DNA of 22,705 nt from Alphaproteobacteria bacterium (GCA_027005635.1 JALTLI010000059.1:1-22705), one strand, 5' to 3'; positions 6,574 to 14,648 are shown, numbered from the stretch's first letter. Notes: a model not told the origin generated them from the letters alone. A program made the numbers and translations.

Positions 6574-8378
6574 CGTCTACCAAACAATTTTTCAATTTCA
6601 GCAATTGGTAATTCTACATAGGTTGGGCGTCCGTGGTTGCATTGCGCCGAATTTGGTGTTTCCTCCATTTGACGTAAAATTGCATTCATATCATCTAAAT
6701 TTAATTTGCGATTTGCCCGAATACTTCCGTGACATGCCATAGTGGAAAGGAACTCTTCTATTTTTGAATTTAAAGTTGTTTCTTTTTTTAAATCTCTTAA
6801 GTCTTCAACTATATCCAAAACTAATTGTTTAGCATTTATTTCACCAAGTATTGCTGGTGTACTTCGTACAGAAATAGCAGTTAAACCAAATTGTTCTATA
6901 TCTAAGCCAAATTTTGCTAGTTCATCTGCTCTTTTTATTAATCTATCAACATCACATTGTTGCATTTCAATTATTTCTGGAATTAATAAAGCTTGTTTTT
7001 CTACATTATTATTTAAAATTTGCTGTTTAAATTTTTCATAAACTAAACGTTCATGGGCGGCATGTTGATCTACTACAATCATGCCATTTTCAGTTTGAGA
7101 AACAATATAAGTACCATGAATTTGAGCAACTGCTGCACCCATTTTTTTAGCAACAAAATATTGAATAGATTTATCTACTTGCTCATCAAAGGCTCTGGCT
7201 TTTGGTGGAGCTTGCATTTGCATACTTTCAGCAGTAGTAATATCTAGTGAATGCCTAGGGCTGGCAATAGTTTGAGAAGAATTAGCAATAAAACTAGTTT
7301 GTTGAATTGGTGCATATTCAGGTGTTTTAAAACCACTTAAAGCTTTATCTGCTGTGGTAGAGCTTACAACTTGGCTACTTTCTTCCAAGCCTTTACGGAT
7401 TGATGAACGAATTAAAGCAAAAACTTGGCTACCATTTTTAAATCTTACTTCTGCTTTAGCTGGGTGAACGTTAATATCAACATCTGCGGGGTTAATATTT
7501 AAAAATAAAACAACAACTGGGTGACGATTAGTTGCCAGTAAATCATGGTAAGCACTTTTTAATGCACCCATTAAAAGTTTATCTTTGACTGGACGATTAT
7601 TTACATATAAATACTGTTGACGCGCAGTTTTTGTATTGTAAGTAGGCAATGAAACAAAACCTTTAAGGTGAATATTTTCATTACTACCTTCAATAATTAA
7701 GGCATTTTCAGTAAATCCTCTACCTAAGAAACTAGCAAGACGCGGTAAAGTATCTTCCATTAATTCACCTTGCGCTGTTCCAAAATGAACTATTTCCTTA
7801 CCTTCATTTAGTAAACTAAAACTAATATAAGGGTGAGCAATAGCCAAGCGCACAACAACATCTTTAATATGCTGATTTTCTGTATTATTGGTTTTCATAA
7901 ATTTTAAGCGTGCTGGAGTATTAAAAAATAAATCATTAACTTCAATTTTTGTTCCCTGAGCTAAAGCAGTTGGAATAATTGGTTGATGTTTACCACCTTC
8001 ACTTTTTAAAAGCCAAGCGTTATCTTCTTTTTTAGTATGGGTAGAAAGTGAAAACCTTGAAACAGAAGCAATAGAAGGCAATGCCTCGCCTCTAAACCCC
8101 ATGGTATGAATATTAAATAAATCCTCCACACATTTAATTTTAGATGTAGCATGCCTAGAAAGGGCTAAAGCGATTTGTTGTTGCGGAATTCCATGGCCGT
8201 TATCTTGTACGCAAATATGTTTTAAGCCACCACCAACAATATTTACATTTATTTTTGTTGCTCCGGCATCAATAGCATTTTCAACAAGCTCTTTTACAAC
8301 AGATGCGGGGCGTTCAACAACTTCACCAGCAGCAATGCGGTTAGCTAAATTATCACTAAGCTGGTGGATTTGTTTCAT
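6570..8378 (-). CDS. mutL: DNA mismatch repair protein MutL with endonuclease motif
   Basis: This full-length MutL has 602 residues. The N-terminal GHKL ATPase has E30 and N34 (VKELVENAIDAGA), DNGHGI at 59-64 and GFRGEAL at 94-100. A variable linker of about 70 residues (roughly 330-400) follows. The C-terminal dimerisation/endonuclease domain carries DQHAAHERLVYE (437-448), which fits DQHA(X)2E(X)4E, plus ACHGSIR (548-554) and CNHGRPT (580-586). MutL couples MutS mismatch recognition to strand incision, and the motif implies it nicks DNA itself, as in species lacking MutH. An AGGAAG ribosome-binding site precedes the start. It is downstream of pgi after a 40-base A/T-rich gap, probably in the dnaB-pgi-mutL unit. 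Confidence 0.96.
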   Translation of the reverse strand: MKQIHQLSDNLANRIAAGEVVERPASVVKELVENAIDAGATKINVNIVGGGLKHICVQDNGHGIPQQQIALALSRHATSKIKCVEDLFNIHTMGFRGEALPSIASVSRFSLSTHTKKEDNAWLLKSEGGKHQPIIPTALAQGTKIEVNDLFFNTPARLKFMKTNNTENQHIKDVVVRLAIAHPYISFSLLNEGKEIVHFGTAQGELMEDTLPRLASFLGRGFTENALIIEGSNENIHLKGFVSLPTYNTKTARQQYLYVNNRPVKDKLLMGALKSAYHDLLATNRHPVVVLFLNINPADVDINVHPAKAEVRFKNGSQVFALIRSSIRKGLEESSQVVSSTTADKALSGFKTPEYAPIQQTSFIANSSQTIASPRHSLDITTAESMQMQAPPKARAFDEQVDKSIQYFVAKKMGAAVAQIHGTYIVSQTENGMIVVDQHAAHERLVYEKFKQQILNNNVEKQALLIPEIIEMQQCDVDRLIKRADELAKFGLDIEQFGLTAISVRSTPAILGEINAKQLVLDIVEDLRDLKKETTLNSKIEEFLSTMACHGSIRANRKLNLDDMNAILRQMEETPNSAQCNHGRPTYVELPIAEIEKLFGRR

Positions 8379-8388
8379 GTTTCTTCCT

Positions 8389-8413
8389 AAAAAAATTATT
8401 AATTAATTTTTTT
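8389..8413. terminator. Weak A/T-only hairpin between pgi and mutL
   Basis: Arms AAAAAAATTA (8389-8398) and TAATTTTTTT (8404-8413) can pair around a 5-base loop. There is no G or C in the stem, so it is a poor terminator, and in so A/T-rich a spacer it may be chance. It might reduce read-through from pgi into mutL. Confidence 0.25.
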
Positions 8414-8418
8414 AACTT

Positions 8419-9606
8419 TCAGGCAAAAGCTTGTATTCCTGTTAAGTTTTCAGATTGTTCTAAGTATGCTCTTGCACGGATTTTACTATCTTCAACAGCA
8501 GGTTGATTAAATGGATTAACCTGCCAAATAAAACTAGTAATAACTGTTTCAAGCATAAATTGCATTAATAATTCACCCATAACTTCTTCGTTTAAGGTGT
8601 CAAATGTAATTAAGCGAACATTATGACCTTTAGCTTTTAAACTATCTGCTGTCCCCATTGCTTGGGCAGCTAAAAGTTGCATATCTTCTTCTGTTTGGCT
8701 GTTTAATTCTGGGGCAATAATTGTAAAAATATTATTTGCAGAACCGTCTAGGTATAGCTGTAAAGTTGCATGTTGATCGGTTGCCCCTAGTGATGGAATT
8801 GGCGTTGTACCTTTACCATCTTTACCTAAACTTTCTGCCCAAATTTGTGCGTTCCAGCGTGAAAGATATTTTAATCCTGTACCATAAGACATTACAACAT
8901 GGTTAGGTTTATCAGTTAATCCTGTAAATAAAGCCCCATGATAAGCATTATTTGTTAAAGGTTTTTCACAAAATTGTTGGAGTGAAGCATTTGCACCATT
9001 TAATAACTTTTGAATATTTATTCCAGCCAAAGCAGCAGGTAATAAACCAACAATGCTAAAAATACTATATCTACCACCAATTTCTTTGTGGTGAGGAATT
9101 ACTTGAATATTTAAACTTTTGAATAAATCATATAGTTCAGATGAATTTTCTTCTGTAATACCAGTAAAATGATTAACAACATTTAAGCCTTCAGCCTCAT
9201 AAGCTTGAATGAATTTTTTAGCATTAAGCATAACTTCACTAGTTCCACCAGATTTACTTATAACTAAAACTGCTGTTTCTTTAAGATTTAAAGTTGGTAT
9301 AATATATCTGGCGCTATCAGTATTATCTGCAAAGAACATATTAGGTGTATTTGGTTTGCCTTTGTTTAATTGACACAAAGTTTCAGCACCCAAGCTAGAA
9401 CCACCCATACCAATAACTACAATATTATCAAAACCTTGCCAATCAGCAACTTTTTGCGCCATATAAAAAAAATGGTCATTACCTTTACATGCAGTAAATG
9501 CAGGGGGTAAGTTTTTCATGAAATTATTAATATCTTTACCGATATTTAAATTTTCCTGTCCGTAATGATCTGGCTGGTTGCTATAACTAAATTTTAGTTG
9601 TGACAT
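8419..9606 (-). CDS. pgi: Glucose-6-phosphate isomerase, compact form
   Basis: It interconverts glucose 6-phosphate and fructose 6-phosphate. The sugar-phosphate-binding SIS-type motifs are clear: GMGGSSLG (66-73), SKSGGTSE (118-124 region) and GGRYS (177-181, R179). Candidate catalytic residues are E258 (WAES), H279 (TDQHA) and K375 (VEDSKIRA). At 395 residues it is shorter than the roughly 450-residue Gram-positive and 550-residue enteric enzymes, but both SIS halves and the C-terminal lysine are there, so it is not truncated. Its GGAGGG ribosome-binding site lies inside the last codons of dnaB, 5 bases upstream of the gene start, so the two are co-transcribed. An isomerase of another sugar phosphate is possible but less likely given these motifs. 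Confidence 0.9.
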   Translation of the reverse strand: MSQLKFSYSNQPDHYGQENLNIGKDINNFMKNLPPAFTACKGNDHFFYMAQKVADWQGFDNIVVIGMGGSSLGAETLCQLNKGKPNTPNMFFADNTDSARYIIPTLNLKETAVLVISKSGGTSEVMLNAKKFIQAYEAEGLNVVNHFTGITEENSSELYDLFKSLNIQVIPHHKEIGGRYSIFSIVGLLPAALAGINIQKLLNGANASLQQFCEKPLTNNAYHGALFTGLTDKPNHVVMSYGTGLKYLSRWNAQIWAESLGKDGKGTTPIPSLGATDQHATLQLYLDGSANNIFTIIAPELNSQTEEDMQLLAAQAMGTADSLKAKGHNVRLITFDTLNEEVMGELLMQFMLETVITSFIWQVNPFNQPAVEDSKIRARAYLEQSENLTGIQAFA

Positions 9607-9611
9607 TGGTT

Positions 9612-11078
9612 TTAAAACCCTCCATTTGCATCATCACTGTATGTTTTATCTAGGTTATGAAAAGTTGTAGTTGGCCCATGGAACTGAAGCATTACTGTTT
9701 TTGTAGGTCCTTTACGGTTTTTACTTACAATAATTTCTGCTTGTCCTCTAACTTGTTCAAGTTTTTCTCTTAGCTCATTAAAAGCTTCATCTGTTTCATC
9801 GCCACTAATTTGTTTTTCTAGGAAGTATTCTTCTCTGTGAATAAACATAACAAGGTCGGCATCTTGCTCAATAGAGCCTGAATCACGTAAATCTGATAAA
9901 ATTGGACGTTTATTATCACGGCTTTCAACTGCACGAGATAATTGTGAAAGAGCAATAATAGGAATATTAAGTTCTTTGGCAATTCCTTTTAAACTCATAG
10001 AAATATCTGTGATTTCCTGAACCCTGTTAAAACCATTACCATTACCACGTAAAAGTTGCAGATAATCCACAATAATTAAACCAACATTGTGCTGACGAAC
10101 CATTTTACGTGCCCTAGAACGCAACATATTAATATGTAACCCAGCAGTATCATCTATGTAAATTGGCATTTCATTTAAGGCATTTGCTTGGGCAACCATT
10201 CTATCAAAATCTGCATCTTTGATATCTCCACGTTGCAATGCAGTAGAAGTAATACCAGTTGCACTAGAAAGAATACGCCCTGCTAATTGATCAGAAGACA
10301 TTTCTAGAGAGAAAAAACCAACAGGACGACCAAGTCTATCACCGTTCATAGATTTACGTGCTGCAATTTCTGCAATATTTAAGGCAAATGATGTTTTACC
10401 CATGGCAGGTCTAGCAGCTAAAATTACTAAATCTGAATCATGCCAACCACCTAAAAGTTTATCTAAATCAATAAAACCTGTAGTAACACCAGTAACTTCA
10501 CTGCTATTTTTCTTGGCATCTTCTGCTTGTTGGATTACTACTTGTAGTGGAGCCTTTAGGTTTTGAATACCCTTAATATTACCTTCACCGCTTTCACTTA
10601 AAGTAAATAAATCTGCTTCAATTTTATTAATTAATTCTTGAGTATCTTTTATATTATCTTTTGTTTGTGCCTCATTATTTAAATCAGAGCCAATTTCCAT
10701 AAGCTGACGCTGTAAATATGTTTGCAAAATAATTTCTCTTAGCGCTTTAATGTTGGTTGTATTACCACCACTTTCTAGCATAGCGCTTAGGTTTTCCATT
10801 AAATCTTCTTGGTTACCAAACTGGCTTTTTTCTTTCATAGTTTCACGGATAGTAATCGGTGAAGCTTCCCAGCCTTTGGTAATTAAGGTTTCAATAGTTT
10901 CAAAAACTGCATGATGGAATGGAACATAAAAATGAAGGCTTTTTAAGGTTCCTTCAATTTCTTCAAATAATCTATTATTAAAAATAAGCGCGCCAAGTAA
11001 GGCTTGTTCTGCTTCAAGAGAATGAGGGATAGATGCAGAACTATCTGTAGGATTATTTTGAAGCTGTGTCACAGACAT
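9612..11078 (-). CDS. dnaB: Replicative DNA helicase DnaB
   Basis: The protein has 488 residues. The N-terminal DnaB domain (about 17-160) opens with PHSLEAEQALLGALI. After a linker, the RecA-like helicase domain (about 185-480) has Walker A ARPAMGKT (222-229), FFSLEM with E259, and Walker B IIVDYLQLL with D338. It forms the hexameric 5'-3' helicase at the replication fork. No intein or insertion interrupts the motifs. It follows rplI after 100 bases that contain a large perfect inverted repeat, and it is tightly followed by pgi. The rplI-dnaB neighbourhood is widely conserved in bacteria. Confidence 0.97.
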   Translation of the reverse strand: MSVTQLQNNPTDSSASIPHSLEAEQALLGALIFNNRLFEEIEGTLKSLHFYVPFHHAVFETIETLITKGWEASPITIRETMKEKSQFGNQEDLMENLSAMLESGGNTTNIKALREIILQTYLQRQLMEIGSDLNNEAQTKDNIKDTQELINKIEADLFTLSESGEGNIKGIQNLKAPLQVVIQQAEDAKKNSSEVTGVTTGFIDLDKLLGGWHDSDLVILAARPAMGKTSFALNIAEIAARKSMNGDRLGRPVGFFSLEMSSDQLAGRILSSATGITSTALQRGDIKDADFDRMVAQANALNEMPIYIDDTAGLHINMLRSRARKMVRQHNVGLIIVDYLQLLRGNGNGFNRVQEITDISMSLKGIAKELNIPIIALSQLSRAVESRDNKRPILSDLRDSGSIEQDADLVMFIHREEYFLEKQISGDETDEAFNELREKLEQVRGQAEIIVSKNRKGPTKTVMLQFHGPTTTFHNLDKTYSDDANGGF

Positions 11079-11118
11079 TTATTTTCCCTCAGTTAATATA
11101 CATTATAAATAACTATTA

Positions 11119-11164
11119 AATTATACTGTTTGCTAAAATTTAATTAATAGCAAACAGTATAATT
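11119..11164. repeat. Perfect 17-bp inverted repeat between rplI and dnaB
   Basis: The arms are AATTATACTGTTTGCTA (11119-11135) and its exact reverse complement (11148-11164), with a 12-base A/T loop. It occupies nearly half of the 100-base spacer. On the minus strand, the direction of both genes, no T-run follows it. It is therefore not a textbook intrinsic terminator, though T6 lies on the opposite side at 11168-11173. It may be an mRNA 3'-end or processing structure, an attenuator before dnaB, or a protein-binding site. Confidence 0.75.
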
Positions 11165-11178
11165 ATATTTTTTGCAAA

Positions 11179-11631
11179 CTACGCAGACAAGCGGTTTACT
11201 TGTACTTGTAGGCTAGAAACAACTTCAGCATGTAAAGCGATTTTAACATTAAATTCGCCAAGTTCTTTGATAGGTTCACTAATTTGAACTTGGTTACGTT
11301 CAATTTCAACACCATTAGATTTTAATGCTTGTTGAATATCACGTGCTTTAACAGAACCGTAAAGATGACCAACTTCCGAAGCTTGACGTTCAACCAATAC
11401 AGCTTGAATTTTTTCAATAGAAGTTGCAACTACTTCTGCAACTTTCTTAGCTTCTTTTGACGCCTTAGCAATTTCAGCTTTCTGAGCTTCATAAATTGCT
11501 TGGTTTTCCTTAGTAGCAGCTAATGCCTTTTTTTGTGGTAGTAAAAAGTTACGCGCGTAACCTGGCTTTACTATAACTTCATCACCAGCTTTTCCAAGCC
11601 CTGCGATTGTTTCAAGTAGAATAATTTTCAT
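11179..11631 (-). CDS. rplI: 50S ribosomal protein L9
   Basis: At 150 residues it is the normal length for L9. The N-terminal rRNA-binding domain has the L9 signature GLGKAGDEVIVKPGYARNFL near residues 11-30. It is followed by an alanine/lysine-rich connecting helix (about 40-75) and a C-terminal domain containing GHLYGSVKARDI. It binds 23S rRNA near the L1 stalk base. AAGGAA precedes the start. It is the third gene of rpsF-rpsR-rplI, 21 bases after rpsR. Confidence 0.97.
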   Translation of the reverse strand: MKIILLETIAGLGKAGDEVIVKPGYARNFLLPQKKALAATKENQAIYEAQKAEIAKASKEAKKVAEVVATSIEKIQAVLVERQASEVGHLYGSVKARDIQQALKSNGVEIERNQVQISEPIKELGEFNVKIALHAEVVSSLQVQVNRLSA

Positions 11632-11652
11632 TTTTTAAATTCCTTATAAATT

Positions 11653-11955
11653 TTATCTATCAGAGTACGGTAAAAGCGCTAAATGACGAGCACGTTTAAT
11701 AGCATTAGCAAGTACACGTTGTTTTTGATGGCTAACACCTGTAATGTGACAAGGTAAAATTTTACCAAAATCAGATACAAATCTTGCTAAATTACGAGCA
11801 TCTTTATAATCAATTTTAGGTGCACGAGGACCAGTAAATGGACAGCTCTTTTTACGTTGAAAATAAGGTTTTCCAAGTAGTCTCGGAGAAACTTTAACTT
11901 CTACCTTTACTGCTGGTGCAGTTGAAGTAGTTTCTGTAATTGTTTTATCAGTCAT
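11653..11955 (-). CDS. rpsR: 30S ribosomal protein S18
   Basis: The core CPFTGPRAPKIDYKDARNLARF, then GKILPCHITGVSHQKQRVLANAIKRARHLALLPY, is a plain S18. At 100 residues it is longer than the usual 75-85 because of an N-terminal extension of about 25 residues rich in threonine and valine (MTDKTITETTSTAPAVKVEV), a region that varies among alphaproteobacteria. S18 pairs with S6 on the small-subunit platform, which fits its place 18 bases after rpsF. Confidence 0.97.
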   Translation of the reverse strand: MTDKTITETTSTAPAVKVEVKVSPRLLGKPYFQRKKSCPFTGPRAPKIDYKDARNLARFVSDFGKILPCHITGVSHQKQRVLANAIKRARHLALLPYSDR

Positions 11956-11973
11956 ATTATTTATCTCCTTTAA

Positions 11974-12330
11974 TTAGGCTGTTTTTTCTGGTGAAGGACG
12001 ACGAGTTTTTTTAGGTGCCATAATAATAGAAGGCTCATCTGTAAGTTCATCATCACGGATTGTAAGAAAACGAATAACATCATCTGATATACGCATTTGA
12101 CGTTCAAGTTCAGCAATAACGCTACCGTCTGTTTCAAGACCAAGCATTACATAATAACCTTTACGGTGCTTATTGATACGGTAAGCAAGAGTACGTAAAC
12201 CCCATTGCTCTACTTTAATAATTTTTGCTTTTTTCTCTTTGGCAACAGCAGTGAATTTTTCAGCTAGTTGCTCTGCATGATTGCTTGCCACATCTGGGCG
12301 AACAATAAATACTAGTTCGTATTTAGGCAT
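11974..12330 (-). CDS. rpsF: 30S ribosomal protein S6
   Basis: The 118 residues match S6: MPKYELVFIVRPD, then EQWGLRTLAYRINKHRKGYYVML, then IAELERQMRISDDVIRFLTIR. A short basic tail (PKKTRRPSPEKTA) follows. S6 binds S18 and 16S rRNA on the platform. A consensus-like AAGGAG lies before the start, and a good promoter lies about 90 bases upstream (12421-12448). This makes it the first gene of the rpsF-rpsR-rplI unit. The S6:S18 complex represses its own leader in several bacteria, but I could not identify that RNA motif here with confidence. Confidence 0.97.
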   Translation of the reverse strand: MPKYELVFIVRPDVASNHAEQLAEKFTAVAKEKKAKIIKVEQWGLRTLAYRINKHRKGYYVMLGLETDGSVIAELERQMRISDDVIRFLTIRDDELTDEPSIIMAPKKTRRPSPEKTA

Positions 12331-12420
12331 ATTTTATATGTCTCCTTATGGTTATAATTAAAGCTTTGTTGCCTTAATTTTTAAGCCTATTACCCTATGT
12401 AATAAGCAAGGTTTATTTGC

Positions 12421-12448
12421 ACTATACTGATTTTTATACAAAAGACAA
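12421..12448 (-). promoter_or_regulatory. Putative promoter of rpsF-rpsR-rplI
   Basis: On the minus strand, TTGTCT (12448-12443) and TATAGT (12426-12421) are separated by 16 bases. Both are near the sigma70 consensus. Transcription would begin about 12414, leaving a leader of roughly 84 bases that ends in AAGGAG. The promoter lies just after the terminator of the upstream ACP-like gene, so the ribosomal operon is insulated from it. Confidence 0.55.
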
Positions 12449-12460
12449 GTATTTTATTGA

Positions 12461-12500
12461 ATACAAAAAGCACCTTAGTTAACCAAGGTGCTTTTTGTAT
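12461..12500. terminator. Strong intrinsic terminator of the ACP-like gene
   Basis: A perfect 16-bp stem, ATACAAAAAGCACCTT (12461-12476) with its complement at 12485-12500, has an 8-base loop. The T5 tract follows the GC-rich part of the stem in either direction. It lies 10 bases past the stop of the minus-strand ACP-like gene and separates it from the rpsF promoter. Confidence 0.85.
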
Positions 12501-12510
12501 TTAGTAACGT

Positions 12511-12765
12511 TTAAACAGTTTCTGAAGTTTTTTCTTTTATTACCTTAATAAGGTTCTCAACAGTTTTAATATTTTTCTCTTCTTTTTCAGAAAATTCAAT
12601 TAAAAATTCATCTTCACAAGATAAAAATATTTCTGTCATTCCAATTTCATCTGCACCTAAATCATCGTTAAAATGAGAATAACATAATATTTCATCTTCA
12701 CCAACTTTTAGCGCTTTAGCCGTAATACTGTGAATTTTTGCAGTTATAGTTGTATTACTATTCAT
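12511..12765 (-). CDS. Acyl-carrier-protein paralogue lacking the phosphopantetheine serine
   Basis: The 84 residues align end to end with the canonical AcpP encoded about 2 kb away. Shared landmarks are a first helix with I..I...L.V, then the DDLGAD block, then E....EDEF.IE, and a final helix with I..V..L...I. In AcpP the DDLGAD block is followed by S39-L-D, where S39 carries 4'-phosphopantetheine. Here it reads DDLGAD-E40-I-G-M, and the codon (12648-12646) is GAA. No nearby serine can substitute, so the protein cannot carry an acyl chain in the usual way. Purifying signs are strong: GGAG 8 bases before the ATG, an intact acidic helix, and a strong terminator. It is divergent from fabD, so a scaffold, regulatory or decoy role toward fatty-acid enzymes is conceivable, but this is inference. 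Degeneration is a weaker alternative. Confidence 0.8.
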   Translation of the reverse strand: MNSNTTITAKIHSITAKALKVGEDEILCYSHFNDDLGADEIGMTEIFLSCEDEFLIEFSEKEEKNIKTVENLIKVIKEKTSETV

Positions 12766-12784
12766 GGGTATTTCTCCGTTATAA

Positions 12785-12814
12785 TTGACGGGTTTAAAAA
12801 AGAAAATGTTTTAT
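12785..12814 (+). promoter_or_regulatory. Possible promoter of the fabD operon
   Basis: TTGACG (12785-12790) followed after 18 bases by TTTTAT (12809-12814) lies in the divergent spacer between the ACP-like gene and fabD. The -35 is good but the -10 is weak. Another -10-like TATATC lies about 20 bases later. A promoter must lie in this 101-base spacer, but its exact position is uncertain. Confidence 0.3.
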
Positions 12815-12866
12815 TTATAGCCAAATATGTATATCATAAAAAACTAAAAATTAAAGAAATAAAAAT

Positions 12867-13808
12867 ATGTTTGATAAAAATAAAACTTTATTTATGTGCC
12901 CAGGACAAGGATCACAGCATGTTGGTATGGCACAAGAATTTATGGATATACCAGAAACAAAGCATTTTTTTGCAGAAGCAGACGATACACTTTCTATGCA
13001 CTTAACAAGCTTAATGCGTAATGGTGATGCCAGTGTTCTTGCTAAAACAGAAAACACTCAACCAGCATTATTACTTGCTAGTTATGTAGCGTTTAAATTT
13101 TTAGAAAAACAAACTGGTAAGACAATTAAAGATTTAGCAAAATATGTTGCAGGTCACTCATTAGGAGAGTACTCAGCTCTTGCTATTAATCAAACTTTAT
13201 CATTTAGTGATGCTTTACGCTTAGTCCAAAAACGTGGGCAGGCCATGCAAAAAGCAGTGCCAATTGGTGTTGGAAGTATGGCTGCTATTATAAGTAATTT
13301 AACAATTGATGAATTAGAGAAACATTTAATTGGTGAATGTTGGGTTGCTAATGATAACGCAATTGGTCAAATAGTTATTTCTGGCAAAGTTGATGCAGTT
13401 AATTTAGCCTGCGAAAAAATAAAAAATGCAGGAGCAAAAAGGGTAGTTATGTTAGATGTATCTGCACCCTTTCATAGCCCATTAATGAAAATGGCTAGCG
13501 ATGTTATGGCTGAAGAATTTGAAAAAATAACCTTTAACAAGCCACAAGTTCCATTAATTCAAAATACCACAGCAGAAATAATTGATGATGAAAAACTTAT
13601 TAAGCAAGGTTTAATAGAGCAAGTTTGTGGTAAAGTTAAATGGCGTGAAAGCATGCAAAATTCTGCCAAACATGGTAGTGTGAATTTGTATGAACTTGGA
13701 TCTGGCAAGGTATTAACTGGTTTAGCAAAAAGATGTGATTTATCATTAAAAGCCAAAGCCTTAAACACACCAAAACAAATAGATGAATTATTAGAGGAAT
13801 TAATATAG
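12867..13808 (+). CDS. fabD: Malonyl-CoA:ACP transacylase
   Basis: The 313-residue protein moves malonate from CoA to ACP, providing the extender for fatty-acid synthesis. Visible motifs are the CPGQGSQ oxyanion loop (11-17), the nucleophile elbow GHSLGE with S97, R123 (KRGQ), which binds the malonyl carboxylate, and H203 in APFHSPLM. Length and motifs are standard. The ribosome-binding site is weak (AAAGAAAT region). It is the first gene of fabD-fabG-acpP-fabF-mltG-gmk, the usual alphaproteobacterial order, and its TAG stop overlaps the GTG start of fabG. Confidence 0.96.
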   Translation: MFDKNKTLFMCPGQGSQHVGMAQEFMDIPETKHFFAEADDTLSMHLTSLMRNGDASVLAKTENTQPALLLASYVAFKFLEKQTGKTIKDLAKYVAGHSLGEYSALAINQTLSFSDALRLVQKRGQAMQKAVPIGVGSMAAIISNLTIDELEKHLIGECWVANDNAIGQIVISGKVDAVNLACEKIKNAGAKRVVMLDVSAPFHSPLMKMASDVMAEEFEKITFNKPQVPLIQNTTAEIIDDEKLIKQGLIEQVCGKVKWRESMQNSAKHGSVNLYELGSGKVLTGLAKRCDLSLKAKALNTPKQIDELLEELI

Positions 13809-14533
13809 TGAATTTTTGTGATTTAACAGGTAAAACCGCACTTATAACAGGGGCAACTGGCGGTATTGGTGAAGCAATATGTGATGGCCTAATAAATGCA
13901 GGGGCAAAACTTGTTATAACAGGAACAAATCAACAAAAAGTTGATGAATTAGTTAAAAAATTAGCTAATGATACAATTGGTTTTGCAGTAAATTTACTTG
14001 ATGAAACTGAACGTAAAACTTTAATACTTGAAGCTGGAACAATAGATATTCTAGTAAACAATGCAGGCATTGCTGGTGATAATTTATTTCCTCGGCAAAA
14101 GCGTGAACACTGGGATATGGTTATGGAATTAAATTTAAATGCTGCCATGGATTTAAGCCAATTATGTATGCGTGGTATGATGAAAAATCGCTGGGGTAGA
14201 ATTATAAATATGAGCTCAGTAATAGCTGCAACTGGTAATACTGGGCAAACAGCTTATGCAGCATCAAAAGCTGGGCTAGAAGCATTCGGAAAATCATTAG
14301 CCAAAGAAGTTGGTAGAAGAAATATTACAGTAAATGCTATTGCCCCTGGGTTTATTGCCACAAAAATGACAGAAGAATTACCACAAGATACAATAGAAAA
14401 TTACAAACAAAAAATTGCCCTAGCAAGGTTTGGTGAGCCACAAGAAGTTGCAGATTTAGTAAGATTTTTAGCTTCCAATGAAGCTGGTTATATTACAGGA
14501 ACAACTATTCATATTAATGGTGGAATGTATTAA
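13808..14533 (+). CDS. fabG: 3-oxoacyl-ACP reductase
   Basis: A classical short-chain dehydrogenase of 241 residues, it reduces 3-oxoacyl-ACP with NADPH. The nucleotide-binding TGATGGIG (14-21), NNAG (84-87), N109, and catalytic S137, Y150 and K154 (SS..YAASK) are all present. The C-terminus ends in the typical ITGTTIHINGGMY. The start is GTG at 13808, sharing one base with the fabD stop (TAGTG), with GAGGAA shortly upstream. The same overlap type is used by pepA/holC in this window. FabG identity rather than another SDR is supported by its place between fabD and acpP. Confidence 0.96.
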   Translation: MNFCDLTGKTALITGATGGIGEAICDGLINAGAKLVITGTNQQKVDELVKKLANDTIGFAVNLLDETERKTLILEAGTIDILVNNAGIAGDNLFPRQKREHWDMVMELNLNAAMDLSQLCMRGMMKNRWGRIINMSSVIAATGNTGQTAYAASKAGLEAFGKSLAKEVGRRNITVNAIAPGFIATKMTEELPQDTIENYKQKIALARFGEPQEVADLVRFLASNEAGYITGTTIHINGGMY

Positions 14534-14551
14534 TTTTAAGAAATAACTTGA

Positions 14552-14580
14552 TTGCGCTATTAACTTCCATTAAGTATAGT
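14552..14580 (+). promoter_or_regulatory. Possible acpP promoter
   Basis: TTGCGC (14552-14557) and TATAGT (14575-14580) are separated by 17 bases in the 115-base fabG-acpP spacer. This would give a leader of roughly 60 bases. A separate strong promoter is plausible because ACP is needed in large excess over the Fab enzymes, but the -35 is only half consensus. Confidence 0.4.
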
Positions 14581-14648
14581 GAAATTACTAATTCATAAAA
14601 ACAAACTATTTAGTAAAAATTAAATGGTTTTGATAGGAGAAAAAAACT

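Noticed and set aside
12331..12420. S6:S18 autoregulatory leader or other riboswitch before rpsF
   Set aside because: The leader can form only a short A/T helix with a mismatch (around 12372-12390), and I could not find the expected conserved loop. A covariance-model search would be needed.
12730..13005. Plus-strand frame spanning the ACP-like/fabD spacer
   Set aside because: It covers the promoter region and the fabD start in another frame, with a Lys/Ile-rich composition typical of A/T spacer. There is no homology sense.
12851..13057. Minus-strand frame overlapping the start of fabD
   Set aside because: It runs antisense to the FabD GQGSQ motif and has no initiation signal. FabD is certain.
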